DNA of 60,268 nucleotides from Rhodanobacter fulvus Jip2 (GTDB lineage: Bacteria; Pseudomonadota; Gammaproteobacteria; Xanthomonadales; Rhodanobacteraceae): positions 1-60,268 of the forward strand of contig NZ_AJXU01000027.1 of assembly GCF_000264315.1 (NCBI RefSeq). The letters are read 5' to 3'. The position numbers and the translations under genes were made by a program. The notes under the pieces are model-generated. The model saw only the letters and a program-made list of their open reading frames with translations. It did no database searches and was not told the DNA's origin. Below are positions 30,761 to 38,833 of the stretch, one piece after another (within the stretch, counting starts at the first letter, position 1; each line of letters starts with the position of its first letter).

Positions 30761-32611
30761 TCACTCGAGCTCTGCGACGCTCACCGGCGTGGCGCCGCTC
30801 CGCAACGTCGAGCCCGGCACGGGTATGCCTTCCTTGTCGAGCAGGTCGCCCGTGCCCGCATGCGCAACGACGCGGTTGCGGCCAGCACCCTTGGCGCGAT
30901 AAAGCGCCGCGTCCGCCTCCTTGCACAGCCGCTGCAAGTCATGGCCGGATACTTCGGTGGACGCCAGGCCGACGCTGGCGGAAATCGTTATCACGCAATC
31001 GTCGTGTCCCATCGGTGTGGCGTCGATCGCGATCCGGATGCGGTTGGCAATCTCCAATCCTTGATGGCGGGAACATCCGGCCAGCAGGATGCCGAACTCC
31101 TCGCCGCCCAGACGGCCAAACAGATCGGCGGGTCGCAGCTCCTGCTGGCAGATCGCCACCGTCTGCTTCAGCACGGCGTCGCCCATGGCGTGGCCGTGGG
31201 TATCGTTGACCTGCTTGAAGTAATCGAGGTCGATGGAAATCAGACAGGCCTGCTCTTTCTTTTTCTTCGATGCCTGCAATACACGGGCCGCTTCGCCGAT
31301 GAAATGCTGGTGGTTGAAGATGCCGGTGAGGCCATCGTGGTGCGACAGCCGTTTGAAGCGCAGCTGCGAACGCTTGAGGCGATAGAGCCAGGAAGCGATG
31401 AATGCGACGATCAGCAGCAGCATCAGGATGTAGAGCCGGCCGGTTTCCACCGCCTTGGCGTCCAGCGCCCGTTGCAGGCGCAGCATCGCGTTCTGCCTGC
31501 TGAGCTTCTCGGTTTCCAGTTTCCCGGTCAGCAGGTGCTGCTGCACGGTCTGGTAGGCCAGCGCGCGGGCGCTGACGTCGTTGAGATAGCCCTTGTCCTG
31601 CACTGTGTAACGCTCGAAATACGACAAGGCGACGGCCGTGTCGCCGCGTTCCTTCTCCACCTTGTAGAGCACCTCGTAAACGGCCTTGAGCGCCTCGCTG
31701 ATCTCATTGGGATCACTCAGCGAAAGTGCCGCCAGAGCGGCCGTTCGGGCGTCGGCAAGACGGCCCAGCGCCAGCAGGGCCCTTGCCCGGAATACGGCGG
31801 TCGACTCGATGTGCGCGTAAAGCCCGTTGCGCTTGATGCCCGGTTCGATCCGGTCGAGCAGCGCGAGTGCCTTCGCCGGCTGGTTTTCCCGCAGATACGT
31901 ATCCACCATGACAAGCCGCAACGTGTTGACGTAAACCGGCTGTCCTGCCGCCTTGCATGTCTCGATGGCCTGATGAAACTCCGGGCTGGAGGAGGTGAGC
32001 GTGGGGCTGTCGTACCGGATGGTGATCTGCAGCGAGCGGGGAGGGCAGAGGGTCGCGCCGGGAGGGAGATTGCTTTCGATCATCCGTGCATAGTTGAGCG
32101 CCAGGTCACGCTTGTCGGCCAACAACATCGATTGCGCCAGATTGAACAGCACTTGAAAGCGTGCGAGCGGATCCTTGATGTTGGGAAGGTCGGTCGCCAG
32201 GCGGTCGGCCAGGGCAAAGGCTTCCTCGTACCGGCGGGTGAAACCCAGTCCGGTCAGGCGCATGGCTGAAGCCCTGGCGGCCAGCGTGGCATCGCCGGCG
32301 TGCTCGGCGACGGCGCGCAGCTGCGCGTCGGCCTTGGTGTAGTCACCCTGGTAAGCGGTTTGCCACGCATCGAGATAGCGCAGGTGCCATTGCTCGGCAG
32401 GGTTAAGGCGAGGCGCCTCGCGGTGGATCTGCGCCAGCATGCGCACGAATCGCGGGTGATCGCTGGTGCGTACGCTGTCGATCTGGGCAAGGAATGCCGC
32501 CGGGTCGGGTATCGCCGCGCTGGCCCGGGTCATTCCCGCGATCGCGCAGAGGGCCAGACCCACGCAGGCGGGCCATGAGCGGTAGCGGACCGGCAGACGA
32601 AGCATGCGCAT
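30761..32611 (-). CDS. Membrane diguanylate cyclase (GGDEF) in the borosin operon
   Basis: 616 aa. A signal peptide (LALCAIAGMTRASA, cleavage near 32) leads to a periplasmic sensor region of TPR-like helices (about 40-385), then one transmembrane helix at about 391-411 (LYILMLLLIVAFIASWLY), a short coil, and a GGDEF domain. The active site is GGEEF at 502-506, so it should make cyclic di-GMP. A canonical inhibitory I-site RPAD (493-496) lies five residues before it. It starts 13 bp after the stop of the predicted borosin precursor, preceded by an AGGCGAG ribosome site, so it is probably co-transcribed with it. ATG at 32611 or 32605. Confidence 0.9.
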   Translation of the reverse strand: MRMLRLPVRYRSWPACVGLALCAIAGMTRASAAIPDPAAFLAQIDSVRTSDHPRFVRMLAQIHREAPRLNPAEQWHLRYLDAWQTAYQGDYTKADAQLRAVAEHAGDATLAARASAMRLTGLGFTRRYEEAFALADRLATDLPNIKDPLARFQVLFNLAQSMLLADKRDLALNYARMIESNLPPGATLCPPRSLQITIRYDSPTLTSSSPEFHQAIETCKAAGQPVYVNTLRLVMVDTYLRENQPAKALALLDRIEPGIKRNGLYAHIESTAVFRARALLALGRLADARTAALAALSLSDPNEISEALKAVYEVLYKVEKERGDTAVALSYFERYTVQDKGYLNDVSARALAYQTVQQHLLTGKLETEKLSRQNAMLRLQRALDAKAVETGRLYILMLLLIVAFIASWLYRLKRSQLRFKRLSHHDGLTGIFNHQHFIGEAARVLQASKKKKEQACLISIDLDYFKQVNDTHGHAMGDAVLKQTVAICQQELRPADLFGRLGGEEFGILLAGCSRHQGLEIANRIRIAIDATPMGHDDCVITISASVGLASTEVSGHDLQRLCKEADAALYRAKGAGRNRVVAHAGTGDLLDKEGIPVPGSTLRSGATPVSVAELE

Positions 32612-32624
32612 GTCTCGCCTGGTG

Positions 32625-32906
32625 TCAGGGATTGGTCTGGCCGGGGACTGGCATCGGCGCTGGTTCGAGCTCGCCTTGCTCGACTTCATCGTCCTCGTGG
32701 CCGGGCGTGTGCGTAACCTGCGGCTGCTGCATCGGCATGTGTCCCAGCTCCGCGTAGAGCGCGGCGCTGTCGCCAGTCGAGACGGCGGCCGTGAGCGCGT
32801 CGGAGGCACCCAGCTGTTGCAGCCACTCCGCCAGTTCGTGCCTCGATGCATGCCGCAGCGACGCATCGGTGCCGATGGCCTCCAGAAGTTCGATCGTATT
32901 CGACAT
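32625..32906 (-). CDS. Predicted split-borosin precursor (SonA-like)
   Basis: 93 aa. Residues 1-55 form a helical domain: MSNTIELLEAIGTDASLRHA, then ELAEWLQQLGASDALTAAV and STGDSAALYAELG. This pattern (LG-DA-L, then a GD-x-x-x-L turn) resembles the borosin binding domain of SonA, the separate precursor of the Shewanella borosin system, as I remember it. Residues 56-93 are disordered and rich in Pro, Met, Gln and acids (HMPMQQPQVTHTPGH, then EPAPMPVPGQTNP), the place where a modified core would lie. It sits 65 bp downstream of the SonM-like methyltransferase, same strand, with a good AGGGGA ribosome site. Assignment as precursor is inference from context and layout. Confidence 0.7.
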   Translation of the reverse strand: MSNTIELLEAIGTDASLRHASRHELAEWLQQLGASDALTAAVSTGDSAALYAELGHMPMQQPQVTHTPGHEDDEVEQGELEPAPMPVPGQTNP

Positions 32907-32971
32907 GTCGTCCCCTGCTTTCGATGGTGTTGAGCATCTGTTTCGAACGCATCGCGCAGCGCTATTCCGCA

Positions 32972-33796
32972 TCAGGCCATGGTCGTTTCCCGGTCCAATG
33001 CTGCCAGTCGCTCGCGCATGGCCAGGTTCAGTTTGAGCGGCGCGGCGGGTGGCAGCACCACGGTGTGTTCTGTCGTCAGTTCGGCGGCGGGCAGCTCACG
33101 CAATGCGATACGGCGTATTTCCGGCCTCTGTATCGGGAGCGTCGCGGCGCGATAGATGATGACCTCGTGGTCCAGCGGATAGTCCTGACTCAGCAGATCC
33201 ACCAGTACCTGCCGGTACGCTGCGCCGGTGGAAAAGCGCTTTAGTGACAGATCGCCCACCAAGCCGACCTGCCACAACACCAGATAGCCGGTGGGATCGA
33301 TCTTGCGTTCATAGAAAAGCAGTTGGCTGGCCTCGAAATGCTGGCACCCGAAACGGCCCGGGTCGATGCCCAGGTCGGCATAGAGACAATCCTCGGCGGA
33401 AATGCCCGGTTCCATATGCGCGTCGAAACCTTCGGCACGCGCCACCTCGATGGCCTTGTGCGGCGACCAGGCGAAGATGCCGGGATGGCCATAAAACACC
33501 CCGCAAACCCGCTTGCCTGCACGCACCTCGGTCATCATCAACTCGACCCATTGCCGGTAGGTCTGCATGCGCGACTTGCCTTCCGCGTAATACGGCTGGA
33601 GGCTGCGTACGTCTGGATGCATCCGCTGCAGCCACATCTCCACGGCCCCATCGGAAAGGCCCGCGAACACCACGTCGGCCTGCTCGATGTGGCTGCGTGC
33701 CAGCGGCGTGAGGTGGGAGCCCAGCGTCATACCCATGCCAACGCACGCCAGCTTGCCGCGGCGGGACTCGGTCAATGGGGGATGGGCGGCGGTCAT
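32972..33796 (-). CDS. SonM-like borosin alpha-N-methyltransferase
   Basis: 274 aa. It has the tetrapyrrole (corrin/porphyrin) methylase fold: KLACVGMGMTLGSHLTPLAR at the first strand, VVFAGLSDGAVEMWL, then VCGVFYGHPGIFAWSP and MEPGISAEDCLYADLGIDP. These stretches and FEASQLLFYE, LVLWQVGLVGDL and YPLDHEVIIYRA agree closely with SonM of Shewanella oneidensis, which methylates backbone amides of SonA. The tyrosine cluster used for catalysis in borosins appears as Tyr69, Tyr70 and Tyr80 with Arg75 (LQPYYAEGKSRMQTYRQW). There is no cobalamin or siroheme gene nearby, against a porphyrin role. SAM is the methyl donor. It lacks a fused core peptide, so it is a split system with the gene at 32625. 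Start ATG 33796; weak ribosome site. Confidence 0.88.
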   Translation of the reverse strand: MTAAHPPLTESRRGKLACVGMGMTLGSHLTPLARSHIEQADVVFAGLSDGAVEMWLQRMHPDVRSLQPYYAEGKSRMQTYRQWVELMMTEVRAGKRVCGVFYGHPGIFAWSPHKAIEVARAEGFDAHMEPGISAEDCLYADLGIDPGRFGCQHFEASQLLFYERKIDPTGYLVLWQVGLVGDLSLKRFSTGAAYRQVLVDLLSQDYPLDHEVIIYRAATLPIQRPEIRRIALRELPAAELTTEHTVVLPPAAPLKLNLAMRERLAALDRETTMA

Positions 33797-33936
33797 CGCC
33801 AGAGGATAGGGCAGTCGAGCCCGGAACGAGGGCCGGATGCGCTTGTGACGGCGGCTTGCGATCGGTGCATGGCTCGAACTCCGAACGGCGTCATTCCAGC
33901 ATGGCGGCGGTTGATCCGGCACATGTGCACCGGCGA

Positions 33937-34848
33937 TCAGAAGCCATCCCAATATGGCGGCTCGCCGAACGAATTCTTGAGGTGGTCGATAAAAAGCTTC
34001 GCCTTCGCCGCGTGCGAGCGGCCGGGCATGCGCACGGCGTGAATGGCTGATCGGGCCATCTTCGATGGGACGCGCCGATCAGGGAACAGCACGACCAGCT
34101 TCCCGGCACGAACCAGATCCCCCACCAGCCAGCTGGCCAGGTGGACGATGCCGATGCCGGCGGCGGCGGCGCCCAGCAAGGCCTCGGCGTCGTCGGTGCG
34201 CAATGATCCGCGGACGGCAAGCGCGGCTTCCCGGTTGATGCCGGAGAAGCACCACCACTCAGGGGGCGGCGTGGACGCGAAGGTAAGGCAGTTGTGCTCC
34301 AGCAGTTGCTCGGGCGTTGCGGGATAACCGCGGCGGGCAAGGTAGTCGGGGCTCGCGCAGACCATGCGCCGGGACGGTGCCAGCCGCGTGGCGACCAGGT
34401 CGCTGTCGGGCAGCGTGCCCATGCGGATCGCCACGTCGACCCGCTGGGTCAGCAGGTCGACGCGCTGGTCGCTGAGGTGCAGGTCGATCTCGATCGCCGG
34501 GTAGCGCTTCAGGAAATCGGTCATCGCGGGAATGACGTGCAGCCGGCCGAATGCGGCCGGCGCCGTTACCGTCAACAGGCCACGGGGGTCGGCCTGCAGA
34601 TCCGCCAGGCCGTGTTTGGCGTCATCCATCTCCGCAACGATGTGGCGGGCGCGCGGCAGAAACTGCTCGCCGGCGTCCGTCAACATCAGCGCGCGCGAAT
34701 GCCGGGCCAGCAGCTTCGCGCCCAGCTCGGCTTCCAGCGCGTCGACCTTGCGCGTGATCGACGACACGGCCACGTCGCGACGCTTCGCCACGGCGGTGAA
34801 GCTGCGTTCGGTGGCCACATCGATAAAGGTTCTGATGGCGTCGAGCAT
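33937..34848 (-). CDS. LysR-family regulator
   Basis: 303 aa. The winged HTH (residues 1-60) has LDAIRTFIDVATERSFTAVA with AVSSITRKVDALEAELGAKL and HSRALMLTDAGEQF, then the effector domain (SDQRVDLLTQRVDVAIRMGT), of the CrgA-like subgroup. It is divergent from the secreted MBL-fold hydrolase at 34956 and probably controls it, with a palindrome in the gap. It lies 140 bp upstream of the borosin methyltransferase in the same direction, so read-through into that locus is possible. The ATG at 34848 is the normal family start. Confidence 0.9.
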   Translation of the reverse strand: MLDAIRTFIDVATERSFTAVAKRRDVAVSSITRKVDALEAELGAKLLARHSRALMLTDAGEQFLPRARHIVAEMDDAKHGLADLQADPRGLLTVTAPAAFGRLHVIPAMTDFLKRYPAIEIDLHLSDQRVDLLTQRVDVAIRMGTLPDSDLVATRLAPSRRMVCASPDYLARRGYPATPEQLLEHNCLTFASTPPPEWWCFSGINREAALAVRGSLRTDDAEALLGAAAAGIGIVHLASWLVGDLVRAGKLVVLFPDRRVPSKMARSAIHAVRMPGRSHAAKAKLFIDHLKNSFGEPPYWDGF

Positions 34849-34869
34849 GGTGTCCCGTGTTGCTGAAAA

Positions 34870-34886
34870 TGCAAGCCTGCCTTGCA
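34870..34886. promoter_or_regulatory. Candidate LysR operator TGCAAG-CCTGC-CTTGCA
   Basis: A perfect inverted repeat with 6-bp arms and 5-bp spacer in the 107-bp gap between the divergent LysR and MBL genes, in the position expected for LysR control. Confidence 0.5.
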
Positions 34887-34955
34887 CATTTACTGATTGT
34901 AGTGAAATACGCAAATGCTCAACATGGCGCCACCTTCAACCACCAAGGCGAAAAC

Positions 34956-35933
34956 ATGCGTACCCACCTCCGCGGCAACATCCTCCGTGCCACCACCGCA
35001 GCCATCCTTCTGGGGCTCACGGCGTCCAGCGCCTTCGCCGCGGCGCCGATGGCCCAGACATCGGCGCCGGGCTATTACCGCTTCATGCTGGGCAATTTCG
35101 AGGTCACCGCGCTCAGCGATGGCACGGTGGATCTGCCGGTGGACCAGTTGCTGCACGAGCCGGCCGCGAAAACGGTGGCTGCGCTGAACCACGCCTTCCT
35201 GAAGACGCCGCAGGAAACCTCCGACAACGCCTACCTGGTCAACACCGGCAAGCGCCTGATCCTGATCGATACCGGCGCCGGCGACCTGTTCGGACCGACG
35301 CTCGGCAAGTTGATGAGCAACCTGAAGGCTTCCGGCTATAGCGCCGCCGACGTCGACGACATTCTGCTGACCCACATGCATCCGGACCACGTCGGCGGCC
35401 TGGTGAAGAACAAGGTGATCCAGTTTCCCAACGCCATCGTCCATGCGGAGCGTGACGAGGGCGATTACTGGCTGAGCGAAACGAACCTGGCCAAGGCGCC
35501 GGATGCCTCGAAGGCCTTCTTCAATGACGCCATGGCCGAGCTCGACCCGTACGTGAAGGCCGGGAAATTCCGTCCGTTCAAGGGCGACGTGGCGCTGCTG
35601 CCGGGCGTGAGTTCGTATACCAGCTTCGGGCATACGGCGGGACATACTTCGTACATGATCGAAAGCCAGGGGCATAAGCTGCTGCTGATGGGCGACCTCA
35701 TTCACGTCCCCGCCGTCCAGCTCGATCATCCGAACGTGACCATCTCCTTCGACAGCGATCCGAAGGAAGCGGCGGCGTCGCGCATCCGCGTATTCAATGC
35801 GATGGCGAAGGACAGGACGCTGGTTGCCGGCGCGCATATCCCGTTCCCCGGCGTTGGCCATCTGCGCACGGCCGGCGCGTCCTATCAGTGGGTGCCGGTC
35901 AACTTCAGCCGGATGCGTCAGAACGGGGATTGA
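34956..35933 (+). CDS. Secreted MBL-fold metallo-hydrolase
   Basis: 325 aa with a signal peptide (AAILLGLTASSAFA, cleavage near 28). The metal motif THMHPDHVGG gives His140, His142, Asp144 and His145; FGHTAGHTSY and MGDLIHVPAVQL supply further ligands. The region FEVTALSDGTVDLPVDQLL and the overall pattern resemble the periplasmic quorum-quenching/lactonase-like MBL proteins (for example AidC-like or PNGM-type) common in proteobacteria. It is divergent from a LysR gene, the same arrangement as at 20 kb. A perfect 12-bp hairpin follows its stop. The substrate is unknown. Confidence 0.88.
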   Translation: MRTHLRGNILRATTAAILLGLTASSAFAAAPMAQTSAPGYYRFMLGNFEVTALSDGTVDLPVDQLLHEPAAKTVAALNHAFLKTPQETSDNAYLVNTGKRLILIDTGAGDLFGPTLGKLMSNLKASGYSAADVDDILLTHMHPDHVGGLVKNKVIQFPNAIVHAERDEGDYWLSETNLAKAPDASKAFFNDAMAELDPYVKAGKFRPFKGDVALLPGVSSYTSFGHTAGHTSYMIESQGHKLLLMGDLIHVPAVQLDHPNVTISFDSDPKEAAASRIRVFNAMAKDRTLVAGAHIPFPGVGHLRTAGASYQWVPVNFSRMRQNGD

Positions 35934-35953
35934 GCATCTTCGGGAGTCGAAGT

Positions 35954-35983
35954 CGAAAAGCAGCGGTTCATCGCTGCTTTTCG
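35954..35983. terminator. Bidirectional terminator
   Basis: A perfect 12-bp stem, CGAAAAGCAGCG (35954-35965) with CGCTGCTTTTCG (35972-35983), and a 6-base loop. AAAA and TTTT runs on the arms let it work for both the MBL gene and the convergent methyltransferase gene. Confidence 0.8.
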
Positions 35984-35986
35984 CTT

Positions 35987-36829
35987 TCAGCGCCGCACCG
36001 CCACCACGCCGTCCAGCGCCAATTGCGCCTTGAAGCCGGCTTTCTCCAGTCGCTTTTCCACTTCGCGCGGTACGTCGCGGCCGCTGGTGAGCTTGTTCGG
36101 GCTGCCGGTGTAATGGAACAGCCGCCCGCCGCGGCGCAGCACGCGGGCGAGCTGGTCGTAGAACGCCTGCGAGTAGAGTTCGCCCGCGATGCCGAAGCGC
36201 GGTGGATCGTGCAGCGCCGCGTCGACCGAGGCGTCGGCGAATGAGGTGATCGCCTGCGATACGTCGGCATGGGTGAGCAACAGACGACCGCCGCTGGTGT
36301 CGGCATCCGGGTCGGGCGACCACGGGTTCAGCGTGCGCAGCCACAGCACGTCGGCGTTTTTCTCGAACGAATGGATACGCGCCACGCCGGCTTCCAGGCA
36401 GCAGGCCGCGAAGTAGCCCAGGCCACCGCAGGTGTCGAGCACCACCTTGCCGGCCGGTTCGACCAGCGCCACCTTGCGCCGCGCATCCTCGAACGGCGAC
36501 TCCTTCGCCGTGGGCAGCATCTTGATGCCGTCGATCTCGAACGTGGGTGCGCCCCATTCGGTGGGCACCAGCTTGATCAGCGAGCCGGAGAAACGCGCCA
36601 CCGGCGCGTAGTCGTCGCCATCACGGTAGTAGATGGTGCGGTCCTTCAGCTTGCCGGGGTAGGGATGGCGCTGGCCGCGCCACTCCCAGTCTTGCGTCGA
36701 CAACCGCGCGTGATCGCGGGTGAAACCCAGCGTCAGCGAGCCGTGCCATGCGTCGGCGCCGGCGTCGCGCGCCGTGGCCAGCGATTCGGCCACGGGGCGC
36801 GTGAGCAGGGGGCCGGAATAATGCGGCAC
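35987..36829 (-). CDS. Class I SAM-dependent methyltransferase
   Basis: 280 aa. The SAM-binding motif I is VVLDTCGGLGYFAACCLEAG (about 129-148), motif II acid in HSFEKNAD, and the active-site motif DPPRF at 208-212, close to the DPPY/DPPK motifs of RNA-modifying methyltransferases of the RlmI type. The N-terminal 110 residues form a beta-rich domain (LTLGFTRDHARLSTQDWEWR) distinct from PUA, so the target may differ. It is cytosolic and monocistronic, ending at a strong terminator. An alternative is a spermidine-synthase-like small-molecule methyltransferase. Confidence 0.75.
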   Translation of the reverse strand: MPHYSGPLLTRPVAESLATARDAGADAWHGSLTLGFTRDHARLSTQDWEWRGQRHPYPGKLKDRTIYYRDGDDYAPVARFSGSLIKLVPTEWGAPTFEIDGIKMLPTAKESPFEDARRKVALVEPAGKVVLDTCGGLGYFAACCLEAGVARIHSFEKNADVLWLRTLNPWSPDPDADTSGGRLLLTHADVSQAITSFADASVDAALHDPPRFGIAGELYSQAFYDQLARVLRRGGRLFHYTGSPNKLTSGRDVPREVEKRLEKAGFKAQLALDGVVAVRR

Positions 36830-36947
36830 GTGGGTGGACTCCTTGGGTTAGCGGGGGCGGCCGCTGCTGGCGCAGGGCGCCGGCAGGATAACGTGGAGTG
36901 GGTCGAACCGCTCCGTCGGTGCGCAAGGGGAAAGATCAAAAGCGAAC

Positions 36948-36991
36948 CCCTCCCGCTCCCTCCCCTGCAAGCAGGGGAGGGAGCGGGAGGG
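36948..36991. repeat. Perfect 21-bp inverted repeat
   Basis: CCCTCCCGCTCCCTCCCCTG (plus one C) at 36948-36968 pairs exactly with 36971-36991 across a 2-base AA loop, followed by TTTT. It is purine/pyrimidine-strand biased and lies in the 300-bp gap between a divergent methyltransferase and the MATE exporter. It looks like a dispersed intergenic repeat. Otherwise I see no gene in 36830-37129. Confidence 0.65.
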
Positions 36992-37129
36992 TTTTCTCCC
37001 AATTCAGGGAAGGTGTCGATGATCGTTTCCACGCCCACCGCGGGCAGCGAAAAGTGCGGGGCTGTACGATGGCGCGCTGTCGATTCTGCCGGCAAGGCCA
37101 CAGCCATCAACGTTTTCACCCGTCAACCG

Positions 37130-38449
37130 ATGGATCGCGAGATCCTGCGTCTGGCCTTGCCGGCGTTCGGTGCGCTGGTGGCCGAGCCGATGTTTCTGCT
37201 GGCGGATTCGGCCATGGTCGGCCACCTGGGCGAGGAGCCGCTGGCGGGTCTGGGGCTGGCCGGCGCGATTCTCCAGACGATCATCGGCTTGATGGTTTTC
37301 CTGGCCTACAACACCACGCCGGCGGTGGCTCGCTGGCTGGGCGCGGGGGAGGGTCGTCGTGCCGTGGCGGTGGGTATCGACGGGCTCTGGTTTGCGCTCG
37401 GCCTCGGTATCGTTCTGGCCGGTGCGGGTTGGGTGGCGACGCCCGCACTGGTGGCCGCGTTCGGTGCGAATGCCGCGGTATCCACAGCGGCCGTCACTTA
37501 TCTGGGCATATCGATGGCGGGCATTCCGGCCATGCTGCTGGTGTTCGCGGCCAGTGGCTTGCTTCGCGGTCTGCAGGACACCCGCACGCCGCTGGTCGTG
37601 GCGGGCGCGGGCTTTGCCGTCAATATCGTGCTCAATTTCTGGTTCATCTACGGATGGGGGCAGGGCATCGCCGGTTCCGCGGCCGGTTCGGTCGTGGCGC
37701 AATGGCTGATGGTGGCGGCTTACCTTGTAGTGGTGAGCGGCCACGCGCGGAGCGAGGGTGCCAGTCTTTGGCCGCGCCGCGCCGGCATGCTGTTGGGCGC
37801 GACCGCGGGTGGCTGGCTTTTCCTGCGCACGCTGACGATGCGCATCGCCATGGTGCTTGCGGTCTACGTGGCGACCGGGTTGGGTTCGTCGCAATTGGCG
37901 GCTTTCCAGATCGTGATGACGCTGTTCGCCACGCTGGCGTTTGCGCTGGATGCGCTGGCGATCGCCGCCCAGGCGCTGGTCGGCCGTCATCTTGGGGCGG
38001 GCGACCGCGCCAGCGTCAAGGCCGTGTTGCGCCGGTGTCTGGAATGGGGCGTGCTGGCGGGCTTGTTGTCCGGCGCGTTGGTGGTGTTCGGCAGTGGCGT
38101 GCTGGGTCGTCTGTTCACCAACGCAACCAGCGTGCTGGCGTTGTTGCCGCCCAGCCTGGTCATGCTCGGCCTTTCGGTTCCCGTCGGCGCCGTGGTGTGG
38201 GTGCTCGATGGTGTGCTGATCGGCGCGGGCGATCTTCGCTATCTTGCCGTCGCCGGGGTGATCAACCTGGTCGTCTTCGTGCCGCTGGCCGTCGCCATTC
38301 TCATCATCGCACCCGCAGGGACGGCGGGGCTTGGCTGGCTCACCGCCGCCTTTGTCTTCGGCTTTCTGGGAGCGCGCTTCGCCACGCTCGGCTGGCGCGT
38401 TCGCCATGATCGGTGGATGGTTGTCGGTCCCGATCGATCACGCCACTAG
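37130..38449 (+). CDS. MATE-family efflux transporter, DinF type
   Basis: 439 aa, 12 transmembrane helices in two homologous halves. The first helix ILRLALPAFGALVAEPMFLL followed by DSAMVGHLGEEPLAG is the DinF-branch MATE signature, with the central Asp of helix 1-2 kept. The loop GLLRGLQDTRTPLV and the second-half QIVMTLFATLAFALDALAIA complete the pattern. It exports cationic drugs or metabolites using H+ or Na+. The ATG at 37130 starts directly before helix 1; an in-frame ATG at 37020 would add 37 residues unlike the family. Confidence 0.88.
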   Translation: MDREILRLALPAFGALVAEPMFLLADSAMVGHLGEEPLAGLGLAGAILQTIIGLMVFLAYNTTPAVARWLGAGEGRRAVAVGIDGLWFALGLGIVLAGAGWVATPALVAAFGANAAVSTAAVTYLGISMAGIPAMLLVFAASGLLRGLQDTRTPLVVAGAGFAVNIVLNFWFIYGWGQGIAGSAAGSVVAQWLMVAAYLVVVSGHARSEGASLWPRRAGMLLGATAGGWLFLRTLTMRIAMVLAVYVATGLGSSQLAAFQIVMTLFATLAFALDALAIAAQALVGRHLGAGDRASVKAVLRRCLEWGVLAGLLSGALVVFGSGVLGRLFTNATSVLALLPPSLVMLGLSVPVGAVVWVLDGVLIGAGDLRYLAVAGVINLVVFVPLAVAILIIAPAGTAGLGWLTAAFVFGFLGARFATLGWRVRHDRWMVVGPDRSRH

Positions 38450-38509
38450 GGCGGCGAAGTCTGTCTGCCAGCGGTGCCATCGGCCGACAACTGCGGGGAC
38501 CGCAACGCA

Positions 38510-38668
38510 TCAGTTTTCGTCGGGCGAGGTTTTGCTCTCGGTATCGGCGGCGGCTTTTTCCGCTTCGCGCGCCTGACGTTTGCGCTCGTCCTTTTCTTCC
38601 TGCTGTTTCTTCTTGGCGAGTTCGCGCTGTCGTTTTTCGAATGAATAATTGGGCTTGGCCAAGAGCAT
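38510..38668 (-). CDS. Small lysine-rich conserved protein
   Basis: About 52 aa and very highly charged: LAKPNYSFEKRQRELAKKKQ followed by a Lys/Glu/Arg helix and an acidic tail. Proteobacteria often carry short proteins starting MAKPNYSFEKRQRELAKKKK, function unknown. Here the family start would be the TTG at 38662 (encoding MAKPNYSF), which lies 6 nt after GGAGAG, an ideal spacing, while the ATG at 38668 directly abuts that site. I report the ATG but the TTG is the more likely start. A long coiled helix is predicted; it may bind nucleic acid. Confidence 0.65.
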   Translation of the reverse strand: MLLAKPNYSFEKRQRELAKKKQQEEKDERKRQAREAEKAAADTESKTSPDEN

Positions 38669-38833
38669 CTCTCCGTAAGGACGGCCATTGTAATACCGCG
38701 CGGCCGACGTGGGGGCGCGGCGACGGGGGACGCGCAGGCGTATCGCCATCGCGGTCATGGATTATCCTCGACGACCCATCGACAAAGCACCGCTGAGCCG
38801 CGTGCTGCGCGTGGCAAGAGGCGAAGGACGACC

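Noticed and set aside
32972..33796. Uroporphyrinogen/cobalamin-precursor methyltransferase annotation for this protein
   Set aside because: Fold is shared, but there is no porphyrin or cobalamin gene nearby and the sequence agrees far better with borosin SonM.
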